Of a stretch of 64,000 bases of DNA, positions 1 through 10,001 are shown in pieces. The stretch spans positions 10,981,501 through 11,045,500 of the forward strand of contig NC_061130.1 in assembly GCF_905220365.1 (NCBI RefSeq), given 5' to 3'. The position numbers and the translations under genes were made by a program. The stretch is from Vanessa cardui. Lineage: Eukaryota; Arthropoda; Insecta; Lepidoptera; Nymphalidae. Below the pieces are notes generated by a model. That model worked only from the letters and a program-made list of their open reading frames with translations, was not told the origin of the DNA and made no database searches. The stretch's first letter is position 1. Every line of letters begins with the position of its first letter.

Positions 1-155
1 TCATATTGTTATCATGAATTTAACTTTAACAACAACCCATTAAACTTACTCAAGGGATCTAAATTGTCGTCTTTACTAGTTTTGGTTTGATCAATATGCT
101 ACCAATTTCGTATAATATAATTTAATTTAAAAATGATTAGATCGTGAAGTAAATT

Positions 156-616
156 ATAATAGGCTATTTGACTGGTTTTTAAAATCCATTTTAAATTATT
201 AAGTAGAGGATAAGATACCCAGTTAAAGTTCGTTTTTTGTTTCGAGTACATATTTGCCGAAAAATATCATAATAAAAATTCCACATTTAAATAGCGCGCA
301 AAAAACGCTACTTGGACAATATGGCGCTGCAATGGGGTCGGTGACGTTACTTGCCTGTATTTTAATCTGTGATACACATCCTAGGCAAGCAAGGTTAACA
401 AGCAAGTGACTTCATAATAAGCTCGGCCAATCACGAGCTTTTTGTGTCACGTGACAAACCTTTAAAATTTTTATTTTAAATTTTTATTTCTGCATTTTTA
501 AATAAATTAAGTATTATTTTCAACTTTCGTTAGTAAATAACCATTTTTAAACTCATAATATATACTGATTATATGATTGACCCTTTTATTTTTCGCATTG
601 TCAAATAGCCTATTAT
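156..616. mobile_element. MITE-like element with short terminal inverted repeats
   Basis: ATAATAGGCTATTTGAC at 156-172 is matched by its reverse complement GTCAAATAGCCTATTAT at 600-616, giving a ~460-bp unit. The flanks both read TATA next to the ends, so a TA or TATA target duplication is possible but cannot be told apart from A/T-rich background. The interior has no transposase; the short frame in it looks like chance. It contains a CACGTGAC motif near 448. A Tc1/mariner-type MITE is a guess. Confidence 0.55.
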
Positions 617-1183
617 AGTTAGTATAATCAAAACTAGAGTAAGGATATCATAGTGTACTACGAAGATTGTGCTTCGTTAGCCATCTGGGCCCTGATTCTG
701 TATGCCACAATTCGTAACGAGTCGAAACGAGTGACGTAATAACAAACTAAGAAACGCAAACGTCTTTTCGTGACACGCCGAGTTACGTTTTCCTAAAATG
801 GTATTCTGTATGCCATAAGAGAATTTGTCTATGCTTTTTTGAGAGATTACACAGAGTACATTCCGATTCATTTCCTTTATTTTAATATAATTTTACCGGT
901 TTTTTTCTAAGTAAATTTATTAATTTTTATTTATCTAATGCCAAATATTTGAAAATAAAATAATACGAAAACTTGTATATTTATAAATGCTAGCGCTAAA
1001 AATATAATTCAATCCAATTAATACAAATAAAAAAAAACAAATATAAAAATTAAATCAATATATATTTTTTTATAAGTTGTTCGGAACGTATGGAAATGAA
1101 GACAGACGTCATTATTAACAAAAATGTCAAATTAAATGTAAACATATCATAAAAATAATATTTACTTAAAAATAGATTTTTTC

Positions 1184-1420
1184 TTAAACCTTCATTAAAT
1201 TTCTCTTAGCAAACAATCCAATTGACCAAAGTGATAAGATATATTCAAATGGAATGGATGCACAGTCGATTCGAGACACATCTTTAACTTTTCGCCTTTT
1301 CGTTAACGTATTGGATATTATCAATTCGATTTCCATATTATACTGCAGTACGAACTTAAAATAATCCAGAATATGGTTTAAAGGTGGCACTATACCAGCA
1401 GTTACATGGTTATCTATAAA
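1184..1420 (-). pseudogene. Coding-like segment inside element A, unknown protein
   Basis: The minus strand stays open for about 78 codons and ends at a TAA at 1184. It includes the residues VPPLNHILDYFKFVLQYN, a lysine/arginine patch TKRRKVK, and IPFEYILSLWSIGLFAKR. The homologous stretch in copy B can be aligned codon by codon over its first ~42 residues and then meets a stop. A frame this long in such A/T-rich DNA, aligning between two diverged copies, suggests a decayed exon of the element's own gene or a captured host gene. The family is not recognised, no ATG-led complete gene is present, and no splice sites were established. Confidence 0.4.
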
Positions 1421-2876
1421 TGTAAATGATATTTTACCTAGAATTGAATTTATTGAAGTACCTATTTCAAATCTAACCTTAATACATTATAACCTAACTT
1501 AAACCTTAATATGTATATATATATCGCTCATTTCTTTTAGACACTCAACATATTAATTTATGAATTAGGACTGTTATGAAAAGATTGGACAGTGCTAGCT
1601 AAGCTTCCCTTGGACACATTGACATTAGATGATGAGTTGAAGTAGGGAAGAACAACTACAGAATACTTTAAGTGTTCTGTGCCAATCTTACATATACATT
1701 ACATTGGTATGAAATCAACTGAGAATGAGAATAAAATGGAATTAGTTTCAAATTAATCATTTGTTAAATATTTATGTAACTTCTAAAGAATGGAAGGATT
1801 ACTTTGTAATGTCAAAATATCACAAGCATTGTTTCTGAAATATTAGTTCCCAATCAGTTCAAAAGAGGAAATCAGATTGGAAATCTATTAGTTTAATGAA
1901 TGCAAATGTACTTATGTAAAATTGCTTTAACAAATAAATATATTTTAAATCAAATATATATTTTTCTGATTCTTTCATTAATATTTATTTTAATTATACT
2001 ATACTATACTATTTATATTATACCTAAGTAAAATAAAGAAAATGGTTTTTTATAATTATTTAATTACTTCTGGATATGTTAATAATTAGGTAAATAGGTA
2101 ATGTCAAACTGCAATGAATAAATACAGTTATATAATTTAAAACAGAAATTTAATTTGTATTTTATTAAGCAAATAAAGTTATAAACTTTGTACAACACAA
2201 ATATATAGAAATTTATTTTAAAATAACATAGGGTGACAAAAAGGATTGCTTTACTTTAAAATTGTGCATAATTATGTTTCTATAAAAATGTTACTTATCT
2301 GATAAGAGACAATAAAAATAAATAATCTTATTAGAAATGCACAATTATAAAATATATTACTAATGATAATATTTAGCAGAGTAACTTTTAATCTAAAAGA
2401 AAACACTATATTACACACTAATTGTTATTTCATAATATTAGCATGAGCTGATTTAACATTAATTTAAATTGATGGATTATTTAGAATATTTTTACATATG
2501 CCTAGATATTTTTTTTTTATATAAATTTATGCATACAACAAACATTTAAAATATTCTTCTCAATTTAAACACATAAAAAGAAAATTATAATTGTTTAAAA
2601 AATAATAATATTGCAGTTTTAATATGACATAATTTTGCCTTATTTATTTTTTGTTTAAGGAGTTAAAGTCTATATTGATTCTCTTACATTTATTTTATTA
2701 TTGAAATACAAGATCAAAACCTTATATCAACTTACTTAGTTTAATTATGATAGAAATGTAGTGGCTAAGTAAATACATATATTTTTCTACTAAAACTAAT
2801 CACCTTTTTATGAGTTTTATGTAAAATAATTTATTCACTTTCACACAGTTGTTTTAAAGTTAGTGGTATTCCTTTT

Positions 2877-2987
2877 TCCTGTGGATCATCACCATCTCTT
2901 ATAAAAATAGCTTTAGTTTAACACATTGCCCATTATTACGTAGAAAGTCTTCTTTACCTCGTCTTCTTTGTTTCGTCTTAACATTCT
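2877..2987. repeat. Source copy of a 111-bp duplication
   Basis: These 111 bases of element A occur again, with no difference I can see, at 3401-3511, immediately upstream of the RTE retrotransposon. The preceding bases (TTT) also match, which is the microhomology expected at a template-switch junction. Confidence 0.85.
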
Positions 2988-3391
2988 TGCATGGATATTA
3001 AATGGTTTTGGTCTTAATGTTTTGATATTATTCTTCTATTAATCAGTCAATTTAGATTATAAAACTGTTAGCGAGTATTGTTATATCTCGCATATTAATG
3101 CACACTTCATTTTTAAAGCATATGTTGAGTTTCTAAGCCTTTTAATCGCACATACGTGTGGTAAGAAAATTTTTATCACCTTTATATTTTTGTAACATAA
3201 AATGAACATGAACACTTTTTTAACTAAATATAACTCTAAAAACTATAAATATAATTTATAAATCACATTAAAAACATATTTATTTCAATTTTTATGTCAA
3301 ATGACATTCGCGTTTCGTCAAAACACGGAGATTGAAAGCATGTAATTTTGACATTTCAAAACGAGTTAAAGACGCGATTTAAACAACCCTA

Positions 3392-3401
3392 GGTATAGTT
3401 T
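3392..3401. repeat. Left target-site duplication of the RTE insertion
   Basis: GGTATAGTTT here is repeated at 6545-6554 after the (GAT)n tail. In element B the undisturbed site reads as a single copy (reverse complement AAACTATACC near 6692), which shows the pre-insertion state. An adjacent A makes the length ambiguous between 10 and 11 bp. Confidence 0.8.
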
Positions 3402-3511
3402 CCTGTGGATCATCACCATCTCTTATAAAAATAGCTTTAGTTTAACACATTGCCCATTATTACGTAGAAAGTCTTCTTTACCTCGTCTTCTTTGTTTCGT
3501 CTTAACATTCT
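3401..3511. repeat. 111-bp duplicated segment of element A at the RTE 5' junction
   Basis: This copy of 2877-2987 lies between the left target duplication and the first RTE-derived base at about 3512. Because it is inside the two target duplications, it arrived during the same insertion event. Confidence 0.85.
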
Positions 3512-6500
3512 GCGATCGCCAACCCGCCTGCCCAGCGTGGCGATTATGGGCACAACCTCCACATACAGCACACACGCAAGCCACGGCCCCCAGTTCCCGG
3601 CAGCCCCGCTATTCCTCGTCATGGTGGCGACGATGGTAACGGCGGGACGGGGGGTGCTAAGAATCACCGGGCTACGGGAGGCCACCACAACCGACTGACC
3701 CTTGCGACGTACAACGGACGCACGCTACGGCTTGACTCGCATCTAGCGCAACTTGAGGTAGAACTTGGGAAAATTAGGTGGCACATATTAGGGCTATGTG
3801 AAGTCCGTAGAGAGGGAGAGGACACCGTAACCCTCGAATCAGGCCACCTAATGTACTTCCGAGAGGGTGACCAACAATCCCAAGGTGGCGTTGGGTTTCT
3901 GGTAAATAAGTCCCTAGTTGACAACGTGGTGGAAATCTCCAGTGTGTCGAACAGGGTAGCGTACCTCATTATAAAGCTCACCGAGAGGTACAGCCTCAAG
4001 GTGGTGCAAGCGTACGCACCGACCTCGACACACTCGGACGATGAAGTGGAAGAATTATTCGATGACATATCGAGGGCCCTCCACTTCACCACGAAAACCC
4101 ACTACAACGTTGTCATGGGGGACTTCAACGCTAAAGTGGGAGTACAGAACTGCAGCGAATCGGTAGTAGGACCCCATGGACTTGGAAGCAGGAATCATAG
4201 GGGGCAAATGCTTGTCAACTTCCTCGAACGGGAGGGGCTCTTCTTGATGAACTCCTTCTTCAAGAAGCAGCCGCAAAGGAAGTGGACGTGGCAAAGCCCC
4301 GACACTATGACGAAAAACGAGATCGACTTCATAATGACGGACAAGAGGCATATATTCAGAGACGTCTCAGTGATTAACAGGTTCAATACCGGTAGTGATC
4401 ACCGACTCCTCCGAGGCTCTCTGAATATCAATTTTAAGGCCGAGCGCGCCCGTCTGATGAAGTCCACGCTCCGACCAAAGCTGCTCCAAACCATTGCGGG
4501 ATCTGAAACATTCCAGTCAATCCTGGAGAACCGATTCGCTACCGTGGAAACCACAACGGACGTAAACCAGAACCTCGAAAATGTAGTTCGAATTCTCAGG
4601 GAAGAAGGCACGAGATATTGTGGCATGCAGCGTAAGGGCAGGAAGTCGAACCTTTCGGAAGAGACTTTGGGGCTCATGAAGAAACGACGTGAAAACCCAC
4701 CTGTCACTTCGTCAGAGAAACGGCAATTAAACCAAGAGATCAGCAGGCGCGTACGACACGACCTCCGGTACTCCAATACTCTTGCAATAAAAAGAGCTAT
4801 TGAGCAGAATCGGGGGTCTAAGGTGTTCGTACAATCTCTTGGAAGGAGCCACCTGACGAAGTTGACCACAGCAAGTGGAGAAGTCGTTTCTTCTAAGCCG
4901 GCAGTACTTTCGGAAGTAGAGGACTTCTACGGCCGGTTATACGCATCGCATGCATCTCGACCTGATCCCGAAAATGAGGATCCTAGAGCTACATTAACAC
5001 GCCATTTCTCCGAAGACCTGCCTGAAGTCAGTATTGGCGAAATCGAGACTGCTCTTGGACAGCTTAAAAATGGAAAAGCCCCTGGAGAGGACGGCGTTAC
5101 CACAGAGCTATTAAAAGCGGGAGGTAAACCGGTACTTAGGGAACTTCAGACGCTTTTTAACTCTGTCCTCTTCGAAGGGAGAACTCCGGAGGCGTGGAGT
5201 AGGAGTGTGGTCGTCCTGTTCTTCAAAAAGGGAGACAAAACCCTGCTGAAGAACTATCGTCCCATATCCCTACTGAGCCATGTCTATAAGCTGTTTTCAA
5301 GAGTGATCACGAACCGTCTTGCGCGAAGATTCGACGAATTCCAACCCCCGGAGCAGGCCGGGTTTCGGACCGGATACGGCACCATAGACCACATCCATAC
5401 AGTGCGGCAGATTATACAGAAGTCCCATGAGTATAATCGGCCCCTGTGTCTTGCATTCGTGGACTATGAGAAGGCCTTTGACTCGGTTGAAATCTGGGCT
5501 GTTCTGGAGTCCCTGCAGCGTTGCCAAGTTGATTGGCGATACATCCAAGTGATGAGATGTCTCTACGAAGCTGCCACCATGTCCGTCCGAGTACAAAATC
5601 AGCAAACAAATCCCATACCATTGCATCGAGGAGTGAGACAAGGGGACGTTATTTCCCCCAAATTGTTCACTAATGCAATGGAGGATATGTTCAAGACGCT
5701 GAACTGGAAAGGACGTGGCATTAACATCAATGGCGAATACATCTCTCACTTGAGATTCGCAGACGACATCGTCATCGTGGCAGAAACGCTGCAGGACCTA
5801 CAACAAATGCTGAACGAGCTGGCTGATTCTTCTATGCGTATCGGCCTACGGATGAACTTGGATAAAACCAAGGTCATGTTCAATGAACATGTTCTACCGG
5901 AACCGACTACGATACACGGTACCGTTCTCGAAGTTGTTCAAAAATATGTCTACCTCGGGCAGACTCTGCGATTAGGTAGAAACAACCTTGAGGACGAGGT
6001 GAATAGAAGAATTCAGCTGGGTTGGGCAGCGTTTGGGAAGTTACGTCGAATCCTAACATCGTCGATCCCACAGTGCCTTAAGACGAAAGTCTTCAATCAG
6101 TGCGTCCTACCCGTCATGACATACGGAGCCGAAACGTGGACACTCACGACAAGGCTGGTCCACCAACTTAAAGTCGCTCAGCGTGCTATGGAAAGGGCTA
6201 TGCTCGGCGTTTCTTTGAGGGATCGCATCAGAAATGAGGTTATCCGTCAAAGAACCAAAGTCATCGACATAGCCCACCGGATTAGTAAGCTGAAGTGGCA
6301 GTGGGCTGGTCATATTTGTCGTAGAACCGACAACCGTTGGGGAAAACGTGTTCTAGAGTGGAGACCGCGTCTCGGCAAACGTAGTGTAGGACGTCCTCAG
6401 GCACGGTGGAGTGACGATATACGCAAGGCGGCAGGCAGGAGCTGGATGCGAGTAGCCGGAGAAAGACCACAGTGGCGTGCACTGGGAGAGGCCTATGTCC

Positions 6501-6544
6501 AACAGTGGACAAAAATAGGCTGTTGATGATGATGATGATGATGA
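3402..6544 (+). mobile_element. RTE-clade non-LTR retrotransposon, young copy
   Basis: The insertion is bounded by the 10-bp duplication GGTATAGTTT and ends in a short GAT/TGA tandem tail (6524-6544), the usual 3' end of RTE elements. The stop codon is the first TGA of that tail, so there is essentially no 3' UTR. The element-derived part begins near 3512; the first 110 bases are a copied piece of the host element. Compared with the older remnant at 20058-21570, which retains more upstream sequence, this copy is 5'-truncated. The long uninterrupted frame indicates recent insertion. Confidence 0.88.
3506..6526 (+). CDS. RTE retrotransposon endonuclease-reverse transcriptase (5'-partial)
   Basis: The frame is open for 1006 codons from just after a TAA at 3503 to TGA at 6526. 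The first in-frame ATG is at 3851, but the endonuclease domain begins upstream of it, so the true start was lost by 5' truncation. Numbering from 3506: a Gly/His-rich leader (about 1-63) precedes an apurinic-type endonuclease with TYNGRTL (Asn70), CEVR (Glu99), GDFNAKVG (Asp205, Asn207) and a SDHRLL motif near 298. The reverse transcriptase follows, with FVDYEKAFDSVE, HRGVRQGDVISPKLF and the catalytic FADD at 751-754. The C-terminal part contains KWQWAGHICR and ends QQWTKIGC. The protein would nick target DNA and prime cDNA synthesis from the nicked end (target-primed reverse transcription). Domain residues look intact, but without a start codon or promoter this copy is probably not autonomous. 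It is G/C-richer than its surroundings. Confidence 0.9.
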   Translation, partial: HSAIANPPAQRGDYGHNLHIQHTRKPRPPVPGSPAIPRHGGDDGNGGTGGAKNHRATGGHHNRLTLATYNGRTLRLDSHLAQLEVELGKIRWHILGLCEVRREGEDTVTLESGHLMYFREGDQQSQGGVGFLVNKSLVDNVVEISSVSNRVAYLIIKLTERYSLKVVQAYAPTSTHSDDEVEELFDDISRALHFTTKTHYNVVMGDFNAKVGVQNCSESVVGPHGLGSRNHRGQMLVNFLEREGLFLMNSFFKKQPQRKWTWQSPDTMTKNEIDFIMTDKRHIFRDVSVINRFNTGSDHRLLRGSLNINFKAERARLMKSTLRPKLLQTIAGSETFQSILENRFATVETTTDVNQNLENVVRILREEGTRYCGMQRKGRKSNLSEETLGLMKKRRENPPVTSSEKRQLNQEISRRVRHDLRYSNTLAIKRAIEQNRGSKVFVQSLGRSHLTKLTTASGEVVSSKPAVLSEVEDFYGRLYASHASRPDPENEDPRATLTRHFSEDLPEVSIGEIETALGQLKNGKAPGEDGVTTELLKAGGKPVLRELQTLFNSVLFEGRTPEAWSRSVVVLFFKKGDKTLLKNYRPISLLSHVYKLFSRVITNRLARRFDEFQPPEQAGFRTGYGTIDHIHTVRQIIQKSHEYNRPLCLAFVDYEKAFDSVEIWAVLESLQRCQVDWRYIQVMRCLYEAATMSVRVQNQQTNPIPLHRGVRQGDVISPKLFTNAMEDMFKTLNWKGRGININGEYISHLRFADDIVIVAETLQDLQQMLNELADSSMRIGLRMNLDKTKVMFNEHVLPEPTTIHGTVLEVVQKYVYLGQTLRLGRNNLEDEVNRRIQLGWAAFGKLRRILTSSIPQCLKTKVFNQCVLPVMTYGAETWTLTTRLVHQLKVAQRAMERAMLGVSLRDRIRNEVIRQRTKVIDIAHRISKLKWQWAGHICRRTDNRWGKRVLEWRPRLGKRSVGRPQARWSDDIRKAAGRSWMRVAGERPQWRALGEAYVQQWTKIGC

Positions 6545-6554
6545 GGTATAGTTT
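6545..6554. repeat. Right target-site duplication of the RTE insertion
   Basis: GGTATAGTTT, the partner of 3392-3401. Element A resumes directly after it and runs to its terminal repeat at 6657. Confidence 0.8.
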
Positions 6555-6658
6555 TTGATTTGACAGTGGCATTCGGAATACCGTTTTTAGCCAAAAACGC
6601 GTCGCGAGCTCGTTACAAGCGCGTTTGCGTTTTCGGTGGCATACAGAATCAGGGCCCT

Positions 6659-8750
6659 GGGCCCTGATTCTGTATGACACTGTCAAATCAAAAACTATAC
6701 CTAGGGTTGTTTAAATCGCGTCTTTAACTCGTTTTGAAATGTCAAAATTACACGCTTTCAATCCTCGTGTTTTGAAAACGTGGCTGTCATTTGTCATAAA
6801 AATTATAATAAATATAATGTTTTTAATGTGATTACTAAATTATTTTGTTGGTTTTTAGAGTTATATTTAGTTAAAAAAGTGTTCTGGTTCATATGACGCT
6901 ACAAAAAAATAATAGTATAAGGTGAATAAAAAAAAAATTCCATACGTATGTGAGTATGAAAGACTTAAAAATCCCACATTCGCTTTAAAAATGAAGTGTG
7001 CATTAATATGCGACATTTAACAATGCTCGCTAATAATTTTATAAACTAAATTGAGTGATTAAAAGAAGAATAATATCAAAACATTAAGAACCTTAAACAA
7101 TATAATATCCATACAAGAATGTTAAAATGAGACTGTAAAGAAGTCTTTCTACGTCAACAACGGGCAGTGTGTTAAACTTAAACTATTTTTATAAGAGATG
7201 GTGGTGATCGACAGAAAAAAGGAAACATTATGCTATATTTGAAAATAAAGCATTCCTATATGTTACACTATGTCATTTTATGAATTTCAATATATTTGTG
7301 TTGTACATATTTTATGACTTTCTTTGCTTAATAAAATACTAATTAAGTTTCTGTTTTAAAATTTGTAACTGTATTGATTAATTCCAATTTCACATTACCT
7401 ATTTAACTAATTATTAACATATTAAGAAGTAATAAAATAATTCCAATAAGCTATTACTTTTATTTTAATTATGTATAAGATAAATATTTAAAACATATTA
7501 ATGAAACAATAAGAAAAAATATATTCGACTTTAAGTATATTTATTTGCTAAAGCAATTTTGCATAAAAATAACATTCATAAAACTAAATTTCCAATCTGA
7601 TATAAGCATCTAATATCCTTTTTTGAAATGGTTTGTTACTTAATATATCATAAACAATACTTGTGATATTTTTACATTACAAAGTAATCTTTCAGTTCTT
7701 TAGAAGTCACATAATTATTTAAAAAATGCTTAATTTAAAATTGCTTCCATTTTATTCTCATTCTCAGTTGATTTCAGACCAAGGCATGTGTAAGGTTGGC
7801 TTTGAACACTTAAGTATTCTGTAGTTGTTCTTCCCTTCTTTAACTCATCATCTAATGTTAGTGTGTCCAAGGAAAGTTTAGCAGGCACTGCCAAATCACA
7901 ATTTGAAACAGTTCTTATTCAGAAAAAAATGTGTTCAGTATCTAAAAGAAATGTGCTATATATTAAGGTTCGATTTAAGATAGGTAGGTACTTCAATAAA
8001 TTGAATTCTAGGTAAAATATCTCTTACCTTTATAGATAACTATGTTTCTGCTGCTATAATGCTGCCTTTAAACAATATACTGAAATATTTTAAGTTCGTA
8101 TTTCAGTATAATATAGAAAGCGAATTATTAATATTCAATACGTTAACGTAAAGTCGAAAGTTAAAGATGTGCCTCGAATCGAATGTGCATCCATTTCATG
8201 TCAATATCTTATCGCTCCGATCAATTCGATCGTTTGCTATGACGACTTTCATGAAGGATGTAGAAAAATTTTCTTTTAGTAAATAAATATAATTATTATG
8301 ACATGTTTACGTTTAATTTGTCAATTATTGTTAACAATGACGTCTGTCTTCTTTGCAATTCGTTCCGAACAACTTACTTAAAAAAATGTATTGCTTTAAT
8401 TTTTTTAAAAATTGTATTAATTCGAGTATATTACGTTTTTTTCGAAAGCCCTTATAAATATACAAGTTATCGTAGTATTTTATGCTAAAATATATGTCTT
8501 TTTTTAATTAAAATCAATAAATTTACGCAGAAAAAAACCGGTAAAATTTTATTAAGATAACGGAAATGAATTCGAATGTACTTTGTAAAATCTCTCGAAA
8601 TAGTATAGACAAATTCTCTTATGGCATACAGAATACCATTTTAAGAAAACAAAACTCGGCGTGTTAAGAAAACACGTTTGCGTTTCATAGTTTGTTATTA
8701 CGTCACTCATTTTGACTCGTTACGAATTGTGGCATACAGAATCAGGGCCC
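6659..8750 (+). mobile_element. Non-autonomous TIR element, copy B (inverted relative to A)
   Basis: Copy B begins GGGCCCTGATTCTGTATG at 6659, one base after the end of copy A, and ends with the reverse complement at 8750. It is 2092 bp and aligns with A as its reverse complement over nearly all of its length (for example 8160-8230 against 1205-1300), with many substitutions and small indels. Its left end lacks about 70 bp present in A, between two copies of the subterminal ATTCTGTATG-type motif. No transposase frame is present. A and B together make an imperfect inverted repeat of about 2 kb per arm. Confidence 0.75.
8029..8262 (+). pseudogene. Degraded counterpart of the coding-like segment, in element B
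   Basis: The plus strand reads FIDNYVSAAIMLPLNNILKY and continues FKFVFQYN, matching the minus-strand frame at 1184-1420 residue by residue. It then hits a TAA after NTLT and loses frame. It supports a common coding origin for the two segments; the protein family is unknown. Confidence 0.4.
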
Positions 8751-9004
8751 TGCGTCTGCTGTTTCAGTTGTAAATTTCAATGGAATGATAATACAAGACT
8801 AGAGGCCCAACAGGCGTAGGAACGACGACTTGCACTTTCCACGACCAAGCTGTAGGTATAGTTTTGGCGTAATAGTACAATTCTATGCTTTCACGAGGAA
8901 TTCAAACCAGGTAATTTAGGATTTACAGCCATACGAGCCATCTAGCCTGATCAAATTTGACTACAATACAACATCATTGTATATATATCATATATATATC
9001 ATAT
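8751..9004. other. Spacer with no recognised feature
   Basis: Unique-looking DNA between element B and the next repeat. It ends in an alternating (AT)-rich run around 8977-9004. Confidence 0.5.
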
Positions 9005-9190
9005 TATAAATGTGAATGTAACTCTGCCTGTCTCTCTTTTACGAACAAACCGCCGAATCGAATTTGATGACATTTTGTATGAAGCAAACTTGAATCCCGA
9101 GAAGGGACATGGGCTACTTTTTTGCCAGACACATGACGACCAACCGCGAGCGACTACGAGTATTAAAATTAATTTTAGTCACTACATGGA
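9005..9190 (+). repeat. Interspersed repeat family 1, plus orientation
   Basis: It has a GTGAATGTAACTCTGCCTGT start, an ACCGCCGAATCGAATTTGATGA segment broken by few changes, and a GAAGGGACATGGGCTACTTTT segment. The same order occurs at 46560-46735 and, reversed, at 10745-10900 and 62835-62995. I recognise it as a common lepidopteran repeat but cannot name its class. Confidence 0.6.
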
Positions 9191-9300
9191 TATTAAATTA
9201 CTTTTAATAGACAAAATTGTTTTCAACAAAGCTATTATATTTATATGAAATATTAAGTAAATTATTAACTAAACTAAGGCTAAGAAATGTCATTTATTAA

Positions 9301-10001
9301 ACCGGGAGATGATAATGACAAATTATTTGGTCATTTGTACCAGTATAGCGGTTCTTCAGGGGTCTAATTACGTAAAGGCAAAAAGGAAAATGATGGTCAT
9401 ACCGCTCGCACTGGCGGCCCCATCGCGTGGGCTTTAATCGAACGTGTGGGAAAAATAACGAGTGTCGAACGATTTGTTCCACAAAAATGCTTGTATTTTC
9501 AGATAGTCGAAAAAAAACGAAGTAGGCGGTAGCGTAATGCCATACTTCTCGGGTGTGGCTTACAGCCCGCCATACCGACGCGAATACATTAATTTTAATA
9601 GAACAATTGAACCATTTGTACCAGGCTAATATTTGGATAGCTAATTATCGTCGAGTTGCCATTCACGAAAATCACCTTGCCATAGTTTTCCGACAGTTCC
9701 CAGTGGCCGCCATACCACTGCAAAGGAGTAATTTTTTTTTGTTGGCCAAACGATTTGTACCACCCTGAAATTTTTTTTTAGAGTTCCCTGTATGATCATA
9801 AATAGAAGTTTGATAATGCCATACCTGTGGGAGGCGGCGAATGTGAACAATATTTTTTCAAAATCCTAAGATTTTATTCGTAATTCGAACGATTTGTACC
9901 AGTATGGCACTAATTTTTCTAGTAAGTTTGAGGTATAATGAATATAAATACAAAGTTTCAAACACAAATGACCAAATAATTTGTCATTGTCATCTCCCGG
10001 T
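9301..10001. mobile_element. TIR element with internal ~140-bp tandem periodicity
   Basis: The first 38 bases (ACCGGGAGATGATAATGACA and onward) are repeated inverted at 9964-10001 with one difference. Inside, the phrase ATTTGTACC (once ATTTGTTCC) occurs at 9333, 9472, 9614, 9753 and 9892, a spacing of 139, 142, 139 and 139 bp. GCCATAC-type phrases fall between them. The body is therefore about four diverged monomers flanked by terminal inverted repeats. It has no coding capacity, and no target duplication is evident. It is probably a non-autonomous DNA element, or a satellite-derived one. Confidence 0.7.

Larger units (their letters stand above)
687..6657 (-). mobile_element. Non-autonomous TIR element, copy A (interrupted by an RTE insertion)
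   Basis: The element starts with GGGCCCTGATTCTGTATG at 687 and ends with the reverse complement of that sequence at 6657. The motif ATTCTGTATGCC recurs about 108 bp inside the left end (near 804) and, as a diverged copy, about 75 bp inside the right end, so the ends have subterminal repeats. Removing the RTE insertion (3402-6544 plus one target copy) leaves about 2.8 kb. There is no transposase frame, so it is probably mobilised in trans. Against copy B, A carries roughly 0.6 kb of extra sequence around 2230-2850. No clear target duplication is visible: both sides have only a T next to GGGCCC. The strand is given relative to copy B. The superfamily is not identified. Confidence 0.75.

Noticed and set aside
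3664..4869. Long minus-strand frames opposite the RTE coding region
   Set aside because: They are antisense shadows of the endonuclease-reverse transcriptase frame, kept open by its codon composition.
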